A stretch of 64,000 nt of DNA from Henningerozyma blattae CBS 6284 (lineage: Eukaryota > Ascomycota > Saccharomycetes > Saccharomycetales > Saccharomycetaceae), in the NCBI RefSeq assembly GCF_000315915.1, contig NC_020192.1:434001-498000 (forward strand), in the 5' to 3' direction. The position numbers were made by a program, and so were the translations under genes. Below, piece by piece: positions 30,239-40,849 of this stretch (within the stretch, counting starts at the first letter, position 1; every line of letters starts with the position of its first letter). Below the pieces are notes generated by a model. That model saw only the letters and a list, made by a program, of their open reading frames with translations, did no database searches and had not been told where the DNA came from.

Positions 30239-32761
30239 ATGTCTGATCCTTTTGCCAATTTGCTAAGTAGCTTTAAGGGAGACACTCCAAACTCTACCAG
30301 TGCCAGCATATCTAAGAATGCTTCATTGGATGTATTGGCTTCACAGAGGAGAGCACAATCAGATTTATCTAGTTTGTCAGCAAAATTAACTCCTTCATTA
30401 AAGACAAATAGCGATACACAACGTGTTTTAAATACTACTCATACTAATTCATCTCCCATATATACTAGTAATATCATTAGCACTTCTACCGCTACAACCT
30501 CTGCCTCTATAAATATTACATCTAATTCCAATGCTACTACCACAACTTCAAATAGGAGTAAGTCAACTTTAGATGATTTTGAGGACCTCTTTGGGAAAAT
30601 TGATCAACGCCAAGCTTTACGAACTGAGAAAATACCTTCAACTGCTCCTGATTCTATGGATGAGCTTGATAGAGCTATGAATACTTTTAATTCCAATACT
30701 CCTTCTGTTACTAAAAATGGCTCGAAATCCAATTACTTTCCTCCAATGACAACAGAAAAAAATACAAGTTTGTTAGAAGGATTTGATGATAAACCTACTA
30801 TCGACACTCATAATAACACTCAGAACTCTAATATTCAATTACCTTTAAGTGATGATAATTTGGATATGGAAGACCAGCAATCCGTTGTTGACGAAGTCAA
30901 AGATATGGAGATTGCCAAATTGATGTCTTTAGGCCTTTCTATTGACAAAGCTCATATGTATTATAATAAAGGATACTTATCTGATGATGTATTAAGGAAA
31001 ATGCAAGCTCAAAAACATAAAAGGCAATCTAATTATTCTACTAAATATGATGATACTAAAATAAGAAATTCTCTCGATAAATTAAATAATTCTGCTTCTC
31101 CGCCAGGTAACAATGTTTTGTTCTCTATTGCATCGGATTTCCTTAATAAAGGTAAAGGTATTGTAGACCAATTCTCTACATATCATGAAGAAGATTATAG
31201 GCCCTTTAGAAGCACCAATTTTTCTTCACGGAATAATTCAATACATAGTGAGAAACATAAATCTCCTGATACTACACCTATATCAGTTTATGAAAATGAC
31301 CATGCTCCATTAACTGAATATGAAAATGGTAAAGTGCCAATCTTACGCCGTAAAGAAGTAAAGGATACGAAGAATAACGAAAAGCTGAGCAAAAATGGAT
31401 ACCCATCAAGGTCAAATAGAAAATTCATGGATGCTACTCAATATACTACAGACTATTCTACTACTGAAGGTAAAAATTACTCTAAAAGGGATTCAAATGT
31501 AAGGGTGTCTTCTCCAGTTCCATCTTCAACATCTGGAACTTCATTATCATCTAGATTTTCTCCCAATACCCTCAATATTGTACAAACTCAAACATCACCA
31601 ATTTCATTACCTCATACTAATGTCATCGAGGGGGATTTATTGGGAGACTTCGGTTCTAACTTAAAAAATCACAATGAATCATTAGTATCTCATGGCTCAC
31701 AAGAATCGAGTATTTTATTTGATTTTGATAGTGACTCAGTTACTTCCATGCATATTAAACAAAATAATTCGGCAACTAGTAAAAACATAGTGACTGCAAA
31801 AGCAGATGAAAAAGATTTAGTAAATACGTTACCAATTGTTAAAGTCCCAATCTCAACCATTGAATTATCAGGTTATACTGAATTTAGAGCAAATGGTACA
31901 GAGTTTTTCAAGAAAGGTGATTATGATTCTGCTTTATCAGAATACAAAAAATCTTTAAATACTTTACCACAAAAGCATCCACTTCGCCTTATATCATATT
32001 CAAACATTTTAGCAGCTCAATTAAAGGTTGGAGAATATTCACAATCAGTCAAGGATTGTGATGTTGCATTAGAATTATTCCCAAAAAATGATAAACAATG
32101 GACCCAATTCATTCAAGATAGTGACCCACAAAAGACTTACAAAGAAATCTGGCCTAAGATTGTTTTACGTAAGGCTGAAGCCTGTGAACATATGGAAAAA
32201 TACCAAATTGCATATGATAGTTATCAACTTTTATTGCATAAGAATGTTTTTAATGATAAGATTATGGCTGGTAAGAGAAGATGCCAAAAAGTATTAAATC
32301 CTGAAACTCCAAAACTTAAATCTTCAGCTAATACTAGTAGAATATCATCCGCAAAACAATCGACTGCATCTACTAGTTCCATAAACGTAAATAAAAATGT
32401 GGAAAGATTAAAAGAAACACGTAAGAAGGAACGTGAAGAAGAAGAAGAAAGATTAAGATTACTAGATAGTGTTAATGCTAAAATCCAAAAATGGACAAAT
32501 AATAAAGAAGATGATATTCGTTATTTATTGTCTAATGTGCATATTGTGTTAACTTGGAGCAATTGGAAAGCTATTAATGCTTCTGATCTAGTAATGCCAA
32601 AAAAGGTTAAAGTAAATTATATGAAAGCTGTAGCTAAGACTCACCCAGATAAAATATCTAAAGATCTATCCATTGAAAATAAAATGATCGCTGAAAGTAT
32701 TTTCAGTATCCTGAGCGTGGCATGGGAAAAATTTAAAACTGCAAATAAAATGAATTCATAA
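30239..32761 (+). CDS. SWA2: auxilin-like clathrin uncoating factor Swa2
   Basis: J-domain cochaperone that recruits Hsp70 to remove clathrin from vesicles; also needed for cortical ER inheritance. The order of parts is typical: MSDPFANLLSSF clathrin-binding-type N-terminus, a Ser/Thr/Asn-rich linker with DDFEDLF, a UBA domain at about residues 217-258 (MEIAKLMSLGLSIDKAHMYY), a second linker, TPRs at about 545-685 (FRANGTEFFKKGDYDSALSE), a charged helix (RLKETRKKEREEEEERLRLL) and a C-terminal J domain with HPD near residue 802 (AVAKTHPDKISKD). 840 residues against 668 in S. cerevisiae; the growth is in the linkers. MCM21 lies next to it, as in the YDR318-YDR320 block. Confidence 0.94.
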   Translation: MSDPFANLLSSFKGDTPNSTSASISKNASLDVLASQRRAQSDLSSLSAKLTPSLKTNSDTQRVLNTTHTNSSPIYTSNIISTSTATTSASINITSNSNATTTTSNRSKSTLDDFEDLFGKIDQRQALRTEKIPSTAPDSMDELDRAMNTFNSNTPSVTKNGSKSNYFPPMTTEKNTSLLEGFDDKPTIDTHNNTQNSNIQLPLSDDNLDMEDQQSVVDEVKDMEIAKLMSLGLSIDKAHMYYNKGYLSDDVLRKMQAQKHKRQSNYSTKYDDTKIRNSLDKLNNSASPPGNNVLFSIASDFLNKGKGIVDQFSTYHEEDYRPFRSTNFSSRNNSIHSEKHKSPDTTPISVYENDHAPLTEYENGKVPILRRKEVKDTKNNEKLSKNGYPSRSNRKFMDATQYTTDYSTTEGKNYSKRDSNVRVSSPVPSSTSGTSLSSRFSPNTLNIVQTQTSPISLPHTNVIEGDLLGDFGSNLKNHNESLVSHGSQESSILFDFDSDSVTSMHIKQNNSATSKNIVTAKADEKDLVNTLPIVKVPISTIELSGYTEFRANGTEFFKKGDYDSALSEYKKSLNTLPQKHPLRLISYSNILAAQLKVGEYSQSVKDCDVALELFPKNDKQWTQFIQDSDPQKTYKEIWPKIVLRKAEACEHMEKYQIAYDSYQLLLHKNVFNDKIMAGKRRCQKVLNPETPKLKSSANTSRISSAKQSTASTSSINVNKNVERLKETRKKEREEEEERLRLLDSVNAKIQKWTNNKEDDIRYLLSNVHIVLTWSNWKAINASDLVMPKKVKVNYMKAVAKTHPDKISKDLSIENKMIAESIFSILSVAWEKFKTANKMNS

Positions 32762-32992
32762 AGATACCGATTTTTCTGAATATTCCAAACCGACATTGAA
32801 TGAGGAAGTTCCTGATGAAACAAACAAATATTATCTAAAATGGGAAATCACTTTGTTACATTTCGATTTTTATCACATATATATATATATATATTCTATT
32901 AAATGTATAGTTAGATAGAATTAGAATATATCACATAATGAAGAATAGTATTAATATTATTTAGTATTAATTTATCTGCTTTGGTAGTTACA

Positions 32993-34199
32993 TTACTCTT
33001 CTGTAATAGATTGTCTGAATTGTTCCAATTTTGATACTAATTTTTTGATAGGTCCCTGAAATTGTATTTCCCATTTTCTATAAAAGGTTCTTGTTTCTTT
33101 ATTAATATATGACTCTGTAGATTCAATTGTGCAGGTAATAATATCCCATTCTTTCAAAGATATCCTTATATTGTAAATACTTTTGAAAAGAAATGATATC
33201 TGAATTCCAATAAGATCAATATTCAAATTCTCAAATACTTTCAAATTTTCCAACTTCTTAAAATATTGAATTTTTTTGCTAATAGAGGACAAGGCTGAAT
33301 ATACATCTTTAGCAAATAAAAATATATCTGAATCTGTCGTAATTATCCCATTATTGATTTTCAAAAATAAAGAATGGATATCGATGTAATTCGGTATTGT
33401 ATATTTAAATATAGACCATATTTTGGATTTTTCAGATTGTTTCAGTAATATATAATGTGGCTTTTCAAAACTAGAAATCAAATCATTATAAATTTCAAGC
33501 CTTATGCCTAGCATTTCTCTTCTGATACTTAACAACTTTTTAGTATCAAGAAATTCCAAATCAGTGGGATCTACAACAGGGAAGAAGGTTATACCCACCA
33601 TTCTATAAACAATTTCTAAAATAACAAAATTCTTGAGAATTTCTCTAATATGCAAATTAGGTCTTTCTAATTTCATTCTTTTACGTCGTTGAGATGGTAA
33701 GGATACAACTTCAGGACTTAAAAGTCTTGATATTTCATCATCAAACAGTTTATGTTCTAATGTTAGTTGTCCTGGAATCGACCTCAATTTCTGCTTTCTT
33801 ATCCTAGCTTCGTTATCATTTGAATATAATTGATTATTATCACTATTGAGATTAGATTTACTCTCATCAAAATTGTGGTTAGAATTTGAGGTCAATACAT
33901 TTTGTAACTCAGGAATGAAATTTGGAAAATTAGGTTTTTTATATTTTGAATTAGCTTTTATTTCACTATCATATTCAAATTTTTTCTTTAATACATTTTC
34001 TTGTTTTGCTAACAATTTAACTAAGTAATAGGATATAAAATAAATAATTTAACTGTTAGTAATTTCGCTATTCATTAAAATATTCAGAAAATCAGCCAAT
34101 AATAATTCAAAATGACTTGAAAAAAATAAAGCAAATGCGATACATACTTTCCTCATTTAACAATTGAATAGACTTCTCCAACTCAGAGACTTCAGACAT
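32993..34199 (-). CDS. MCM21: COMA kinetochore subunit Mcm21 (CENP-O), two exons
   Basis: Inner-kinetochore protein of the Ctf19/COMA complex. Exon 1 is 34199-34148 (52 bases, MSEVSELEKSIQLLNEE) and exon 2 is 34020-32993. Joined length is 1080 bases, giving 359 residues and a stop (S. cerevisiae Mcm21: 368). The junction codon is ATT, and the frame runs on as KLLAKQENVL. Family-like segments are VYRMVGITFFPVVDP, YDLISSFEKPHYILL and FKYTIPNYIDI. A start inside exon 2 would have to use a TTG codon, so splicing is needed for a normal product. S. cerevisiae MCM21 (YDR318W) also has a 5' intron, which supports the model. Convergent with SWA2 as expected. Confidence 0.9.
34021..34147 (-). other. 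MCM21: spliceosomal intron of MCM21
   Basis: 127-base intron. The donor GTATGT is the complement of 34142-34147, and a perfect branch site TACTAAC (in AAATTACTAACAG) follows. The acceptor TTACTTAG ends at 34021. The branch site lies about 35-40 bases before the acceptor, the usual yeast spacing. An in-frame stop inside the intron (TTTTAATGAATAG region) means retention truncates the protein. Confidence 0.92.
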
Positions 34200-35563
34200 A
34201 TTCTTTTGACGTGATAAGTTATTAAAAATTAATGTTGCTAACTATCTCCCATCAATTTTCTTTTTTTTTTTATTTACATTAAGGACGCGTCAAGAATAAT
34301 AACTATTATTTTATAAAAATCAAATACAATAAATTATTATTAAACAGTTTAGTCAATTAAGGGTCCGTTCACAAGCCTAGCGTATTACATATTATCATCC
34401 TTTTTCTAATGCTTTCTCATCTACTCCCATTTTGTAGTTGAGGGGTTTATTACTACTCCAAATATTTATTTTCAATATATTTTGAAAATAGCATTATAAC
34501 AAGGAAGGTAATATGATAGTACAAAAAAATTATATTGTTGTTTTTCTCAGTTGTCTTAAAATACATTTATATCAAATGTTTAATTTTCACATGCTTATGT
34601 TATTTCATGCTTAAGTTATCTATTAATATGAAGGAAGTGTTTTTTAATTCTAATGAATATTTATTAATGGAGCTTACTTTATTTAACTATAAAAAGGGCA
34701 TATTTTGGAAAGTAATATTGATGCCAATAAAATATGTAAGAGAAGTAATCGGAAAATATATCAATCAAATCATTTTTTAGTACTGTCTCTCGAACTCTAG
34801 CATTAATATATTCGAATAGCTTGGTAACAATACAAAAATTTGTGTCTCTTATTGTTGTTTATTATAATGCACTATATAAAAAATTTCTGTTGTAGACATA
34901 TTCTAAGTGCATCAAAAAGTTAACTAAGCAATAAAAAGTAATGTTCTCAAGTCTGAACTATAATCAAAATAATCACGCAATCTAATGACTACGAGTTATA
35001 CAATCATACAGTCGTACGTTCACACAACTATATGACTATGAGTCATAATATCATGTACTCACGCAATTGTACAATTGCTTGACATAAACTAATAATCAGG
35101 ATTAATAGTTCTATTTGGCAACTTAAAAATAGGACCGATTATCCATCAAGAACTTGTAAGTTTATAGTTCGTTCATATTAATTTTATAGTTAAAAAAGAA
35201 AAACAAGCTATTAATTTAGTACAAGTGGTACTCTAAACTTAAGTATAAAGTTTAATAACTTAAATATAGTTCAGGTTTTTGTAAACCCTAAGTCCTCATA
35301 GTTTTATTCGTATTATCCCGTGATGATTATATCAATTTCTGTGGTATTACAGATAGAGCGTAGAATGAAATAGCTTGGTTCTTTTATTTATCCAGAATAT
35401 ATAGAACTATAGACAAAGGTTAGGCATTAATGGGAATTAGTCGGGTTTACCGGGATCCAAGAGAGTTAGACATTGTTATAAAGTGTTTAAGATGTAAAGA
35501 TGATTACTTTATTTAGACATATATAGTAAATAATATAATTAAAATGAATATATTTCTTAAATA

Positions 35564-35591
35564 GTGTTTTTCGATATAAAAAGAAAAACAC
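35564..35591. repeat. inverted repeat GTGTTTTTC / GAAAAACAC
   Basis: Perfect 9-bp arms (35564-35572 and 35583-35591) around a 10-base AT loop in gene-free DNA, 17 bp before a CACGTG. It could be a terminator-like or protein-binding element. No function can be assigned. Confidence 0.6.
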
Positions 35592-36849
35592 ATTTTAAAC
35601 AATAAGTCACGTGATAATAAGTATTTTACCACTTAATAGAAAGTGATATAATCATATTCCAGCAAATAGAAATCTAAAAATTAGAGAATGTAGAAAAGAA
35701 GCATGGAAGGAATACTATATTTTATAATTGATCATTAATTTTTTTATTTGGGTAGCGATATATTAGAAATAAAAACATGGGAAGACTGAACTAATTGGTC
35801 TATCTCCCAGTATTTAATATTTTATTTGTTTTTAGTGCGGGAAAATAAATTTATTATTTCTCTAATTTTATCTTAAAAGCACATTTAATTTAGTTCATAA
35901 TTAAGGCATTGGTTAAGCAAGGGAAATGTTCTTTAGAATTAAAGAAGTTTTATGAATGGAGTGTATTTTATTCCTGCCATAAAAAAGCATATGTTGTAAA
36001 TAAATATAGATGTTCATAAAGTATATAAAAGAAGTAATTCAATATTACATTAAAACATTGTTATTAAATAATTTCAGACTCTCTCAACTTCTAGTATTTT
36101 TTCAACTAGTAAAGATTAGGTATTAATGTAATATGCTTGCTTCTGATTAAAATCTTAAGTCAGATCCCTAAACCTTACTTATTTCACAATAAGTTATACT
36201 TAATTGGACCAAATAAAATACAAAACCGTATAGTTAAAGCACCGAAAACGGTTCACTCTTAATTTCTTCTAAAGAGTCAAATATATTCTAGTACACATAT
36301 CCTAATAGAAAAGAATAAATTTCTTTATTTTCCATTACCAAGAAGGAAGTTTAGGTAATATACGGGTTTTTTAGTCATTATTATTAATTTTAATAATCTC
36401 TACGAAGAAAGTCTTTACAGAAACCCCATGCTACGTATATTTTGTATATATTAATTACAGAATCTTACGCTTAGCTATTCTGAAATATATTTATAAATTC
36501 AACTACAGACTCGAATGCCACTCTACCAAGACAGGTATTGAAATATTGTTACAATATAAGAGAAACAGATAAGGATTTCATAATTGGACAAGAGCTGAGA
36601 CTCATTAGATTACCTAGGCCAATAACCCAATTATTTGCTGATTGAAGTTGGGAGTATCATTTCAAAATATTTATTGTTTTTCCAAATTTAGTCGGAATAT
36701 CCCTTTTTTTTCTTCTTGAAATTCATGTTTGGAAAAATAATTTAGGAAAGTTTAAGGAAAAAGATTCAAATTCGACCTCGAAATAGTATGGAATTCATGC
36801 GTTTGGAGAGCTATGATATTTTCATATGCTTAGCTTCATCCCACACTAG

Positions 36850-37290
36850 GAGTATGTTATAACATGTCATACAAGATTAATTACCAAAACACGAAGACCG
36901 AGATGAGGTTTATAGGTTTCCCGAGATGTCAGTAAACTCATCAACAGGCAACTTGCCAAGCATGTTAGCGACCTGTATTTTGAGTTACTAACATATTTAT
37001 TATCACAGCTTACCAATATCCATCACATATGGATTGAGGAAAGTTTTGCGTATTTCTTGGCATATGAATCGCAATTCATCATGCGTCACCTGGACACGTC
37101 GCCTTTACCGACGCAAATTCCCAACAATATGTCTTTCACTTGTTCTTGAATGAGGTCTTGCTCAGCAGACTACCCGTGGTCTTGTATGTTTTTCAACCAG
37201 ACTAGGGCCTTGTTGTAAGGCCAACAGAGGTTGTAGATGATTTAAGATGGGTACTGGAGTTACCCGGCCGAGCGACGAGTCTCGGAATTA
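36850..37290 (-). pseudogene. possible decayed coding sequence (unidentified)
   Basis: On the minus strand three adjoining stretches read like protein but change frame or meet stops. At about 37240-37110 one frame has NKALVWLKNIQDHG, a TAG, then SAEQDLIQEQVKDILLGI continuing to GKGDVSR and a TGA. The next frame carries on with DELRFICQEIRKTFLNPYVM (about 37090-37015). A third piece, LGKLPVDEFTDISGNL, lies near 36965-36915. No family was recognised, and the plus strand also has a fairly open frame, so strand and reality are both uncertain. Confidence 0.3.
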
Positions 37291-38044
37291 CTCACTGCAA
37301 ATGTCCAAAGACCTTGATGCAAATGTGATTACCCTTGGGCAAAACTTAAAAGAAAAGGGTGGGTGATCGAGACAATCAAAACTAATAAACACTAGTTACC
37401 ATCCATAATACAAGGCACCTATACAATCACAGTTCGTTATTCATAGATAATCTCAACCTGAACAAGAGTAAGTTGACAAGGTAATCAAAGCAGGGTTAGC
37501 AACGTAAGGCTAGCACATCAAGGTTCACAAAACAAGCTTTGTCACGCTCATTTTAAGGAACATTTAAGTTCCCCTCTTTTTGTTTCACTTTTGCTGTGTT
37601 CTTACTGGAAAAACTTTAACTATATTATTATTTTCAAATATTGATCGTTTAAACTCTGCGGTAGCAACTAGTCTAGCTCTGTAAAGAGAATAAGAGATTA
37701 AAAAGAACAGGAGAAATAAGAAAAATTTTCTTAGAGGAACTCAATATAGTAGATTTCTATTTTGGTAAGCTGAATTTTGATCTGCACTGATTTGCTTGCA
37801 CAGCGATAGAGGCCAGGATTATAGGTGGTTTTCGTTGCCATATATACGGAGAGCAACGATTTACATTTCAAATAGAACCGCAAACAATAGAACATAATAA
37901 ACTATTGTTTTGAGCCAGATTTTATTATATTAGTGTAGATCAGGCGCGAGAAATCAATTGAATACTTAAAATTCATTACTATACATTTAGTTTTTGTTTT
38001 CTCACCTTTTTTTCCCCTAAATAAAACCACTTTGATAAATTCAA

Positions 38045-40111
38045 ATGGGACTAGCGTCTTCATTATTTTGCTGCAATTCAAATAACAACAATACTTCCAA
38101 CACTGCTAATTCCATTAACACACAACAGAAGATTACTAATAATTCTTATCAAAACACTAAACAAGATAAAGATCTTCATAATACTCAGTCTAACAATTTT
38201 ATTAGAAATAATAAGAAGAATAAGAACAATAGCATAGATACGAAGAGAAAAAATAATTCATCTAGTAGTATCTCTTATTCTAAGCCAAACACTATAAACG
38301 ATAAAACTAATAAAGCTAATAAATATTCCAATCAAAAAACTATTATTAACGAACATCTTAGCGAGGATAAAAAGAATAATAAACTAGAATCGCAAGATCG
38401 AACCACAACTACGAAAAATTGTAGTACTATTCATCTTGAAGAATCAAGAACTACCTCTTTACAGCCATCAGACTCAGAATTAGGTTCAGATTCAGATTCA
38501 CTTACTTCTTCCTTAGGAGGTCTCAATTATCAAAAAACAGATCTATCAAAACCTATATCTCAAATTGTTACTACCACAACAACTATTCCCGATTCAATAG
38601 TAGATAATCCACAAATAATAGGACAATCTCATATAGATTCTCCCTCCTTAAAAGATTTTCCTTCATCTAAGGATTCCCCATCATCCAAAGATTCTCCTTC
38701 CAAAATGATCTCAAACTCAAATAAAAATATTAATACTAACTTAACAAATCAAGAAAACATACCAGATACTTTAACAGGTTCCAGTAGGCATAATACATCT
38801 ACTAGCAATATTACATTCCAATCAAAACAAAATTCTTCCACTCAATTAAGAAATACGACGACCAAGAATAAATTAGCTAATAGTAATGTTAATATTAGTA
38901 CTATGACACCAAATATAACTGGAAATACAAATACACCAAATAATACCAGCCTTATTTCAACAACTACAATAAAATCTTCTACTTCTACACCAAAAACAAG
39001 TGGTTCAAATTTAAATGCAACTAATGATTCTAGTAATAATATTGCTGATAGCAATAGATCAACTACTGCTCCAACAACAACAAGTACCACAGAAAATGCC
39101 ACTGGTTCTAGTACTTTAAATGCTTCTGATAATATAGAGTTAACAACAATGGTTCACGATGGATCAGAATCAGAATCAACTTCAGATTCCTCCAGTTCGG
39201 AATCTGGCATATATTCTAATAGGCAAAATCAGAATATTATAACAGATACAAACTCAAATATAAATATGAATGATAATAGAGAAAATAATGATAATGATCA
39301 GCCTTCAAAAGACGGCAACAATAATTCCAATTTATATTACGAAGGAGATATTGAAGAATCAATAACTGATTTGAATAATCCATTAATAAATAATAATCCT
39401 CAAATTACAGAAATTAATGAAGATGCTGATCAAATAATGATTGATAGTGATACAATTGAAGATGAATTCAATCCATATTTGGATGAGACACAACAACAAC
39501 AACAATTTGTGGATTTAACAGTTTTACAACCACAACAATACCATGCGATGGGGTTTAATACTTTACTACCACCACAAAACCAAATATTCTCAGGTAAAAA
39601 ATGTTTAATTTTAGATTTAGATGAAACTTTAGTTCATTCTTCTTTTAAATATTTAACATCTGCTGATTTTGTTATACCTGTTGATATTGATGAACAAATT
39701 CATAATGTTTATGTGATTAAAAGACCTGGGGTTGATCAATTTCTAGAAACTGTTAGTAAGATTTTTGAAGTTGTTGTATTTACTGCAAGTGTATCACGAT
39801 ATGGAGATCCTTTATTGGATGTATTAGATAAACATCGTTGTATACATCATCGATTATTTAGAGAAGCATGTTATGATTATGAGGGAAATTATATCAAAAA
39901 TCTATCACAAATAGGCAGACCATTATCAGAATTGATTATTTTGGATAATTCTCCAGCTTCATATATTTTTCATCCACAACATGCCATACCAATATCTTCG
40001 TGGTTTTCAGATACTCATGATAATGAATTATTGGATATTTTACCATTATTGCAAGATTTAGCTGAAGAAAATATACCAGATATCCGAAATATCTTAAATG
40101 TAACAATATAG
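38045..40111 (+). CDS. PSR1: plasma membrane phosphatase Psr1 (FCP1/SCP-type)
   Basis: HAD-superfamily phosphatase of the Psr1/Psr2 pair, which acts with Whi2 in the sodium and general stress response and in TORC1 control. The N-terminus [10 protein letters not shown] carries Gly2 and a Cys pair, the lipid-modification pattern that puts Psr proteins at the plasma membrane. Then comes about 500 residues of Asn/Ser/Thr-rich, mostly disordered sequence. The catalytic FCP1-like domain begins at about residue 520 with [14 protein letters not shown] (nucleophile Asp in DLDET) and continues with [30 protein letters not shown] and [15 protein letters not shown]. 688 residues, longer than Psr1 (427) because of the linker. 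PSR2 is the duplicate. The YLL011-YLL014 neighbours favour PSR1. Confidence 0.9.
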   Translation: MGLASSLFCCNSNNNNTSNTANSINTQQKITNNSYQNTKQDKDLHNTQSNNFIRNNKKNKNNSIDTKRKNNSSSSISYSKPNTINDKTNKANKYSNQKTIINEHLSEDKKNNKLESQDRTTTTKNCSTIHLEESRTTSLQPSDSELGSDSDSLTSSLGGLNYQKTDLSKPISQIVTTTTTIPDSIVDNPQIIGQSHIDSPSLKDFPSSKDSPSSKDSPSKMISNSNKNINTNLTNQENIPDTLTGSSRHNTSTSNITFQSKQNSSTQLRNTTTKNKLANSNVNISTMTPNITGNTNTPNNTSLISTTTIKSSTSTPKTSGSNLNATNDSSNNIADSNRSTTAPTTTSTTENATGSSTLNASDNIELTTMVHDGSESESTSDSSSSESGIYSNRQNQNIITDTNSNINMNDNRENNDNDQPSKDGNNNSNLYYEGDIEESITDLNNPLINNNPQITEINEDADQIMIDSDTIEDEFNPYLDETQQQQQFVDLTVLQPQQYHAMGFNTLLPPQNQIFSGKKCLILDLDETLVHSSFKYLTSADFVIPVDIDEQIHNVYVIKRPGVDQFLETVSKIFEVVVFTASVSRYGDPLLDVLDKHRCIHHRLFREACYDYEGNYIKNLSQIGRPLSELIILDNSPASYIFHPQHAIPISSWFSDTHDNELLDILPLLQDLAEENIPDIRNILNVTI

Positions 40112-40849
40112 AATGACAGTTTGAAGAGAAACTAAGGATTCCCCTGATTGTGTTCTTTGGAGTTCTTTTTTTATTTTTTTTTTCTTTTTTATTTCGATTT
40201 GATAAAGACAAAAAATAAATCAAGAAACAACAATAATGAATAAATGAGTAGAAAAAAAAAACAACAACATCTATATATATATATTTATACATATACCTAT
40301 TTTTTGTTTTTTTTTTTCTTTTTTTATTTTTTTTTTTTGGTTGTAAAACCAAAAACTTATACCCAATAAACTGATGATCCCTATCATTTCCCATTACTTT
40401 TCAATTCATATTTGAATATTGGTATTTGATCTTTCATATTTGAATATTCTTTATTTGATCTTTTATATTTTGAATTTTCATTTATAGATCTCCCATTTAT
40501 TCAAATTTTTTTATTTGATGTAATTGTATTGTACATTATGAAGAAGCTGGACCTTCTACTTTCCATTTTGTTACTTATATATAGATCCAATTATATATAT
40601 ACATATATATTATTGCCATTATTACTATTATATATTATATTTATACATTCGAAATAATAAAAGAAAAAAGAAATGCATATACTAAAAGGTAAATACATAT
40701 ATAAAACACTTTTGTTAAATATATATATATATATAGAAGAAAAAAAAAAAAAAAGGCAAAAAAATACAACATAAAAAAGTTAAACTAATATACAATAAAT
40801 CAAAAAAAAAACGAAAAAAATTAAAAAACAATATCACAATCATTCATTA
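40112..40849. other. convergent intergenic region PSR1 / SOF1, low complexity
   Basis: 738 bp of A/T homopolymers and TA repeats (T runs near 40160-40185 and 40300-40340; TATATA near 40270, 40610 and 40715; A runs near 40740-40760 and 40800). Suitable as 3' ends for two converging genes. Long antisense frames here only read T-rich sequence and are not genes. Confidence 0.6.

Larger units (their letters stand above)
34200..38044. other. 3.8-kb gene-free region between MCM21 and PSR1
   Basis: No supported gene. The left part is AT-rich and holds a 16-bp palindrome at 35063-35078, a 9-bp-stem hairpin at 35564-35591 and a lone CACGTG at 35608-35613. The middle, about 36800-37420, is clearly richer in GC (29 of 60 bases in 37081-37140) and has coding-like but broken frames. 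TTACCCG, a Reb1 core, lies at 37260-37266. The last ~600 bp must hold the PSR1 promoter. No tRNA-like B box was found. The S. cerevisiae gene order breaks here (YDR318 to YLL010). Confidence 0.6.

Noticed and set aside
34535..34780. 81-codon frame in the gene-free region
   Set aside because: It opens with TTG, is rich in hydrophobic residues as AT-rich random frames are, and has no recognisable domain or promoter context.
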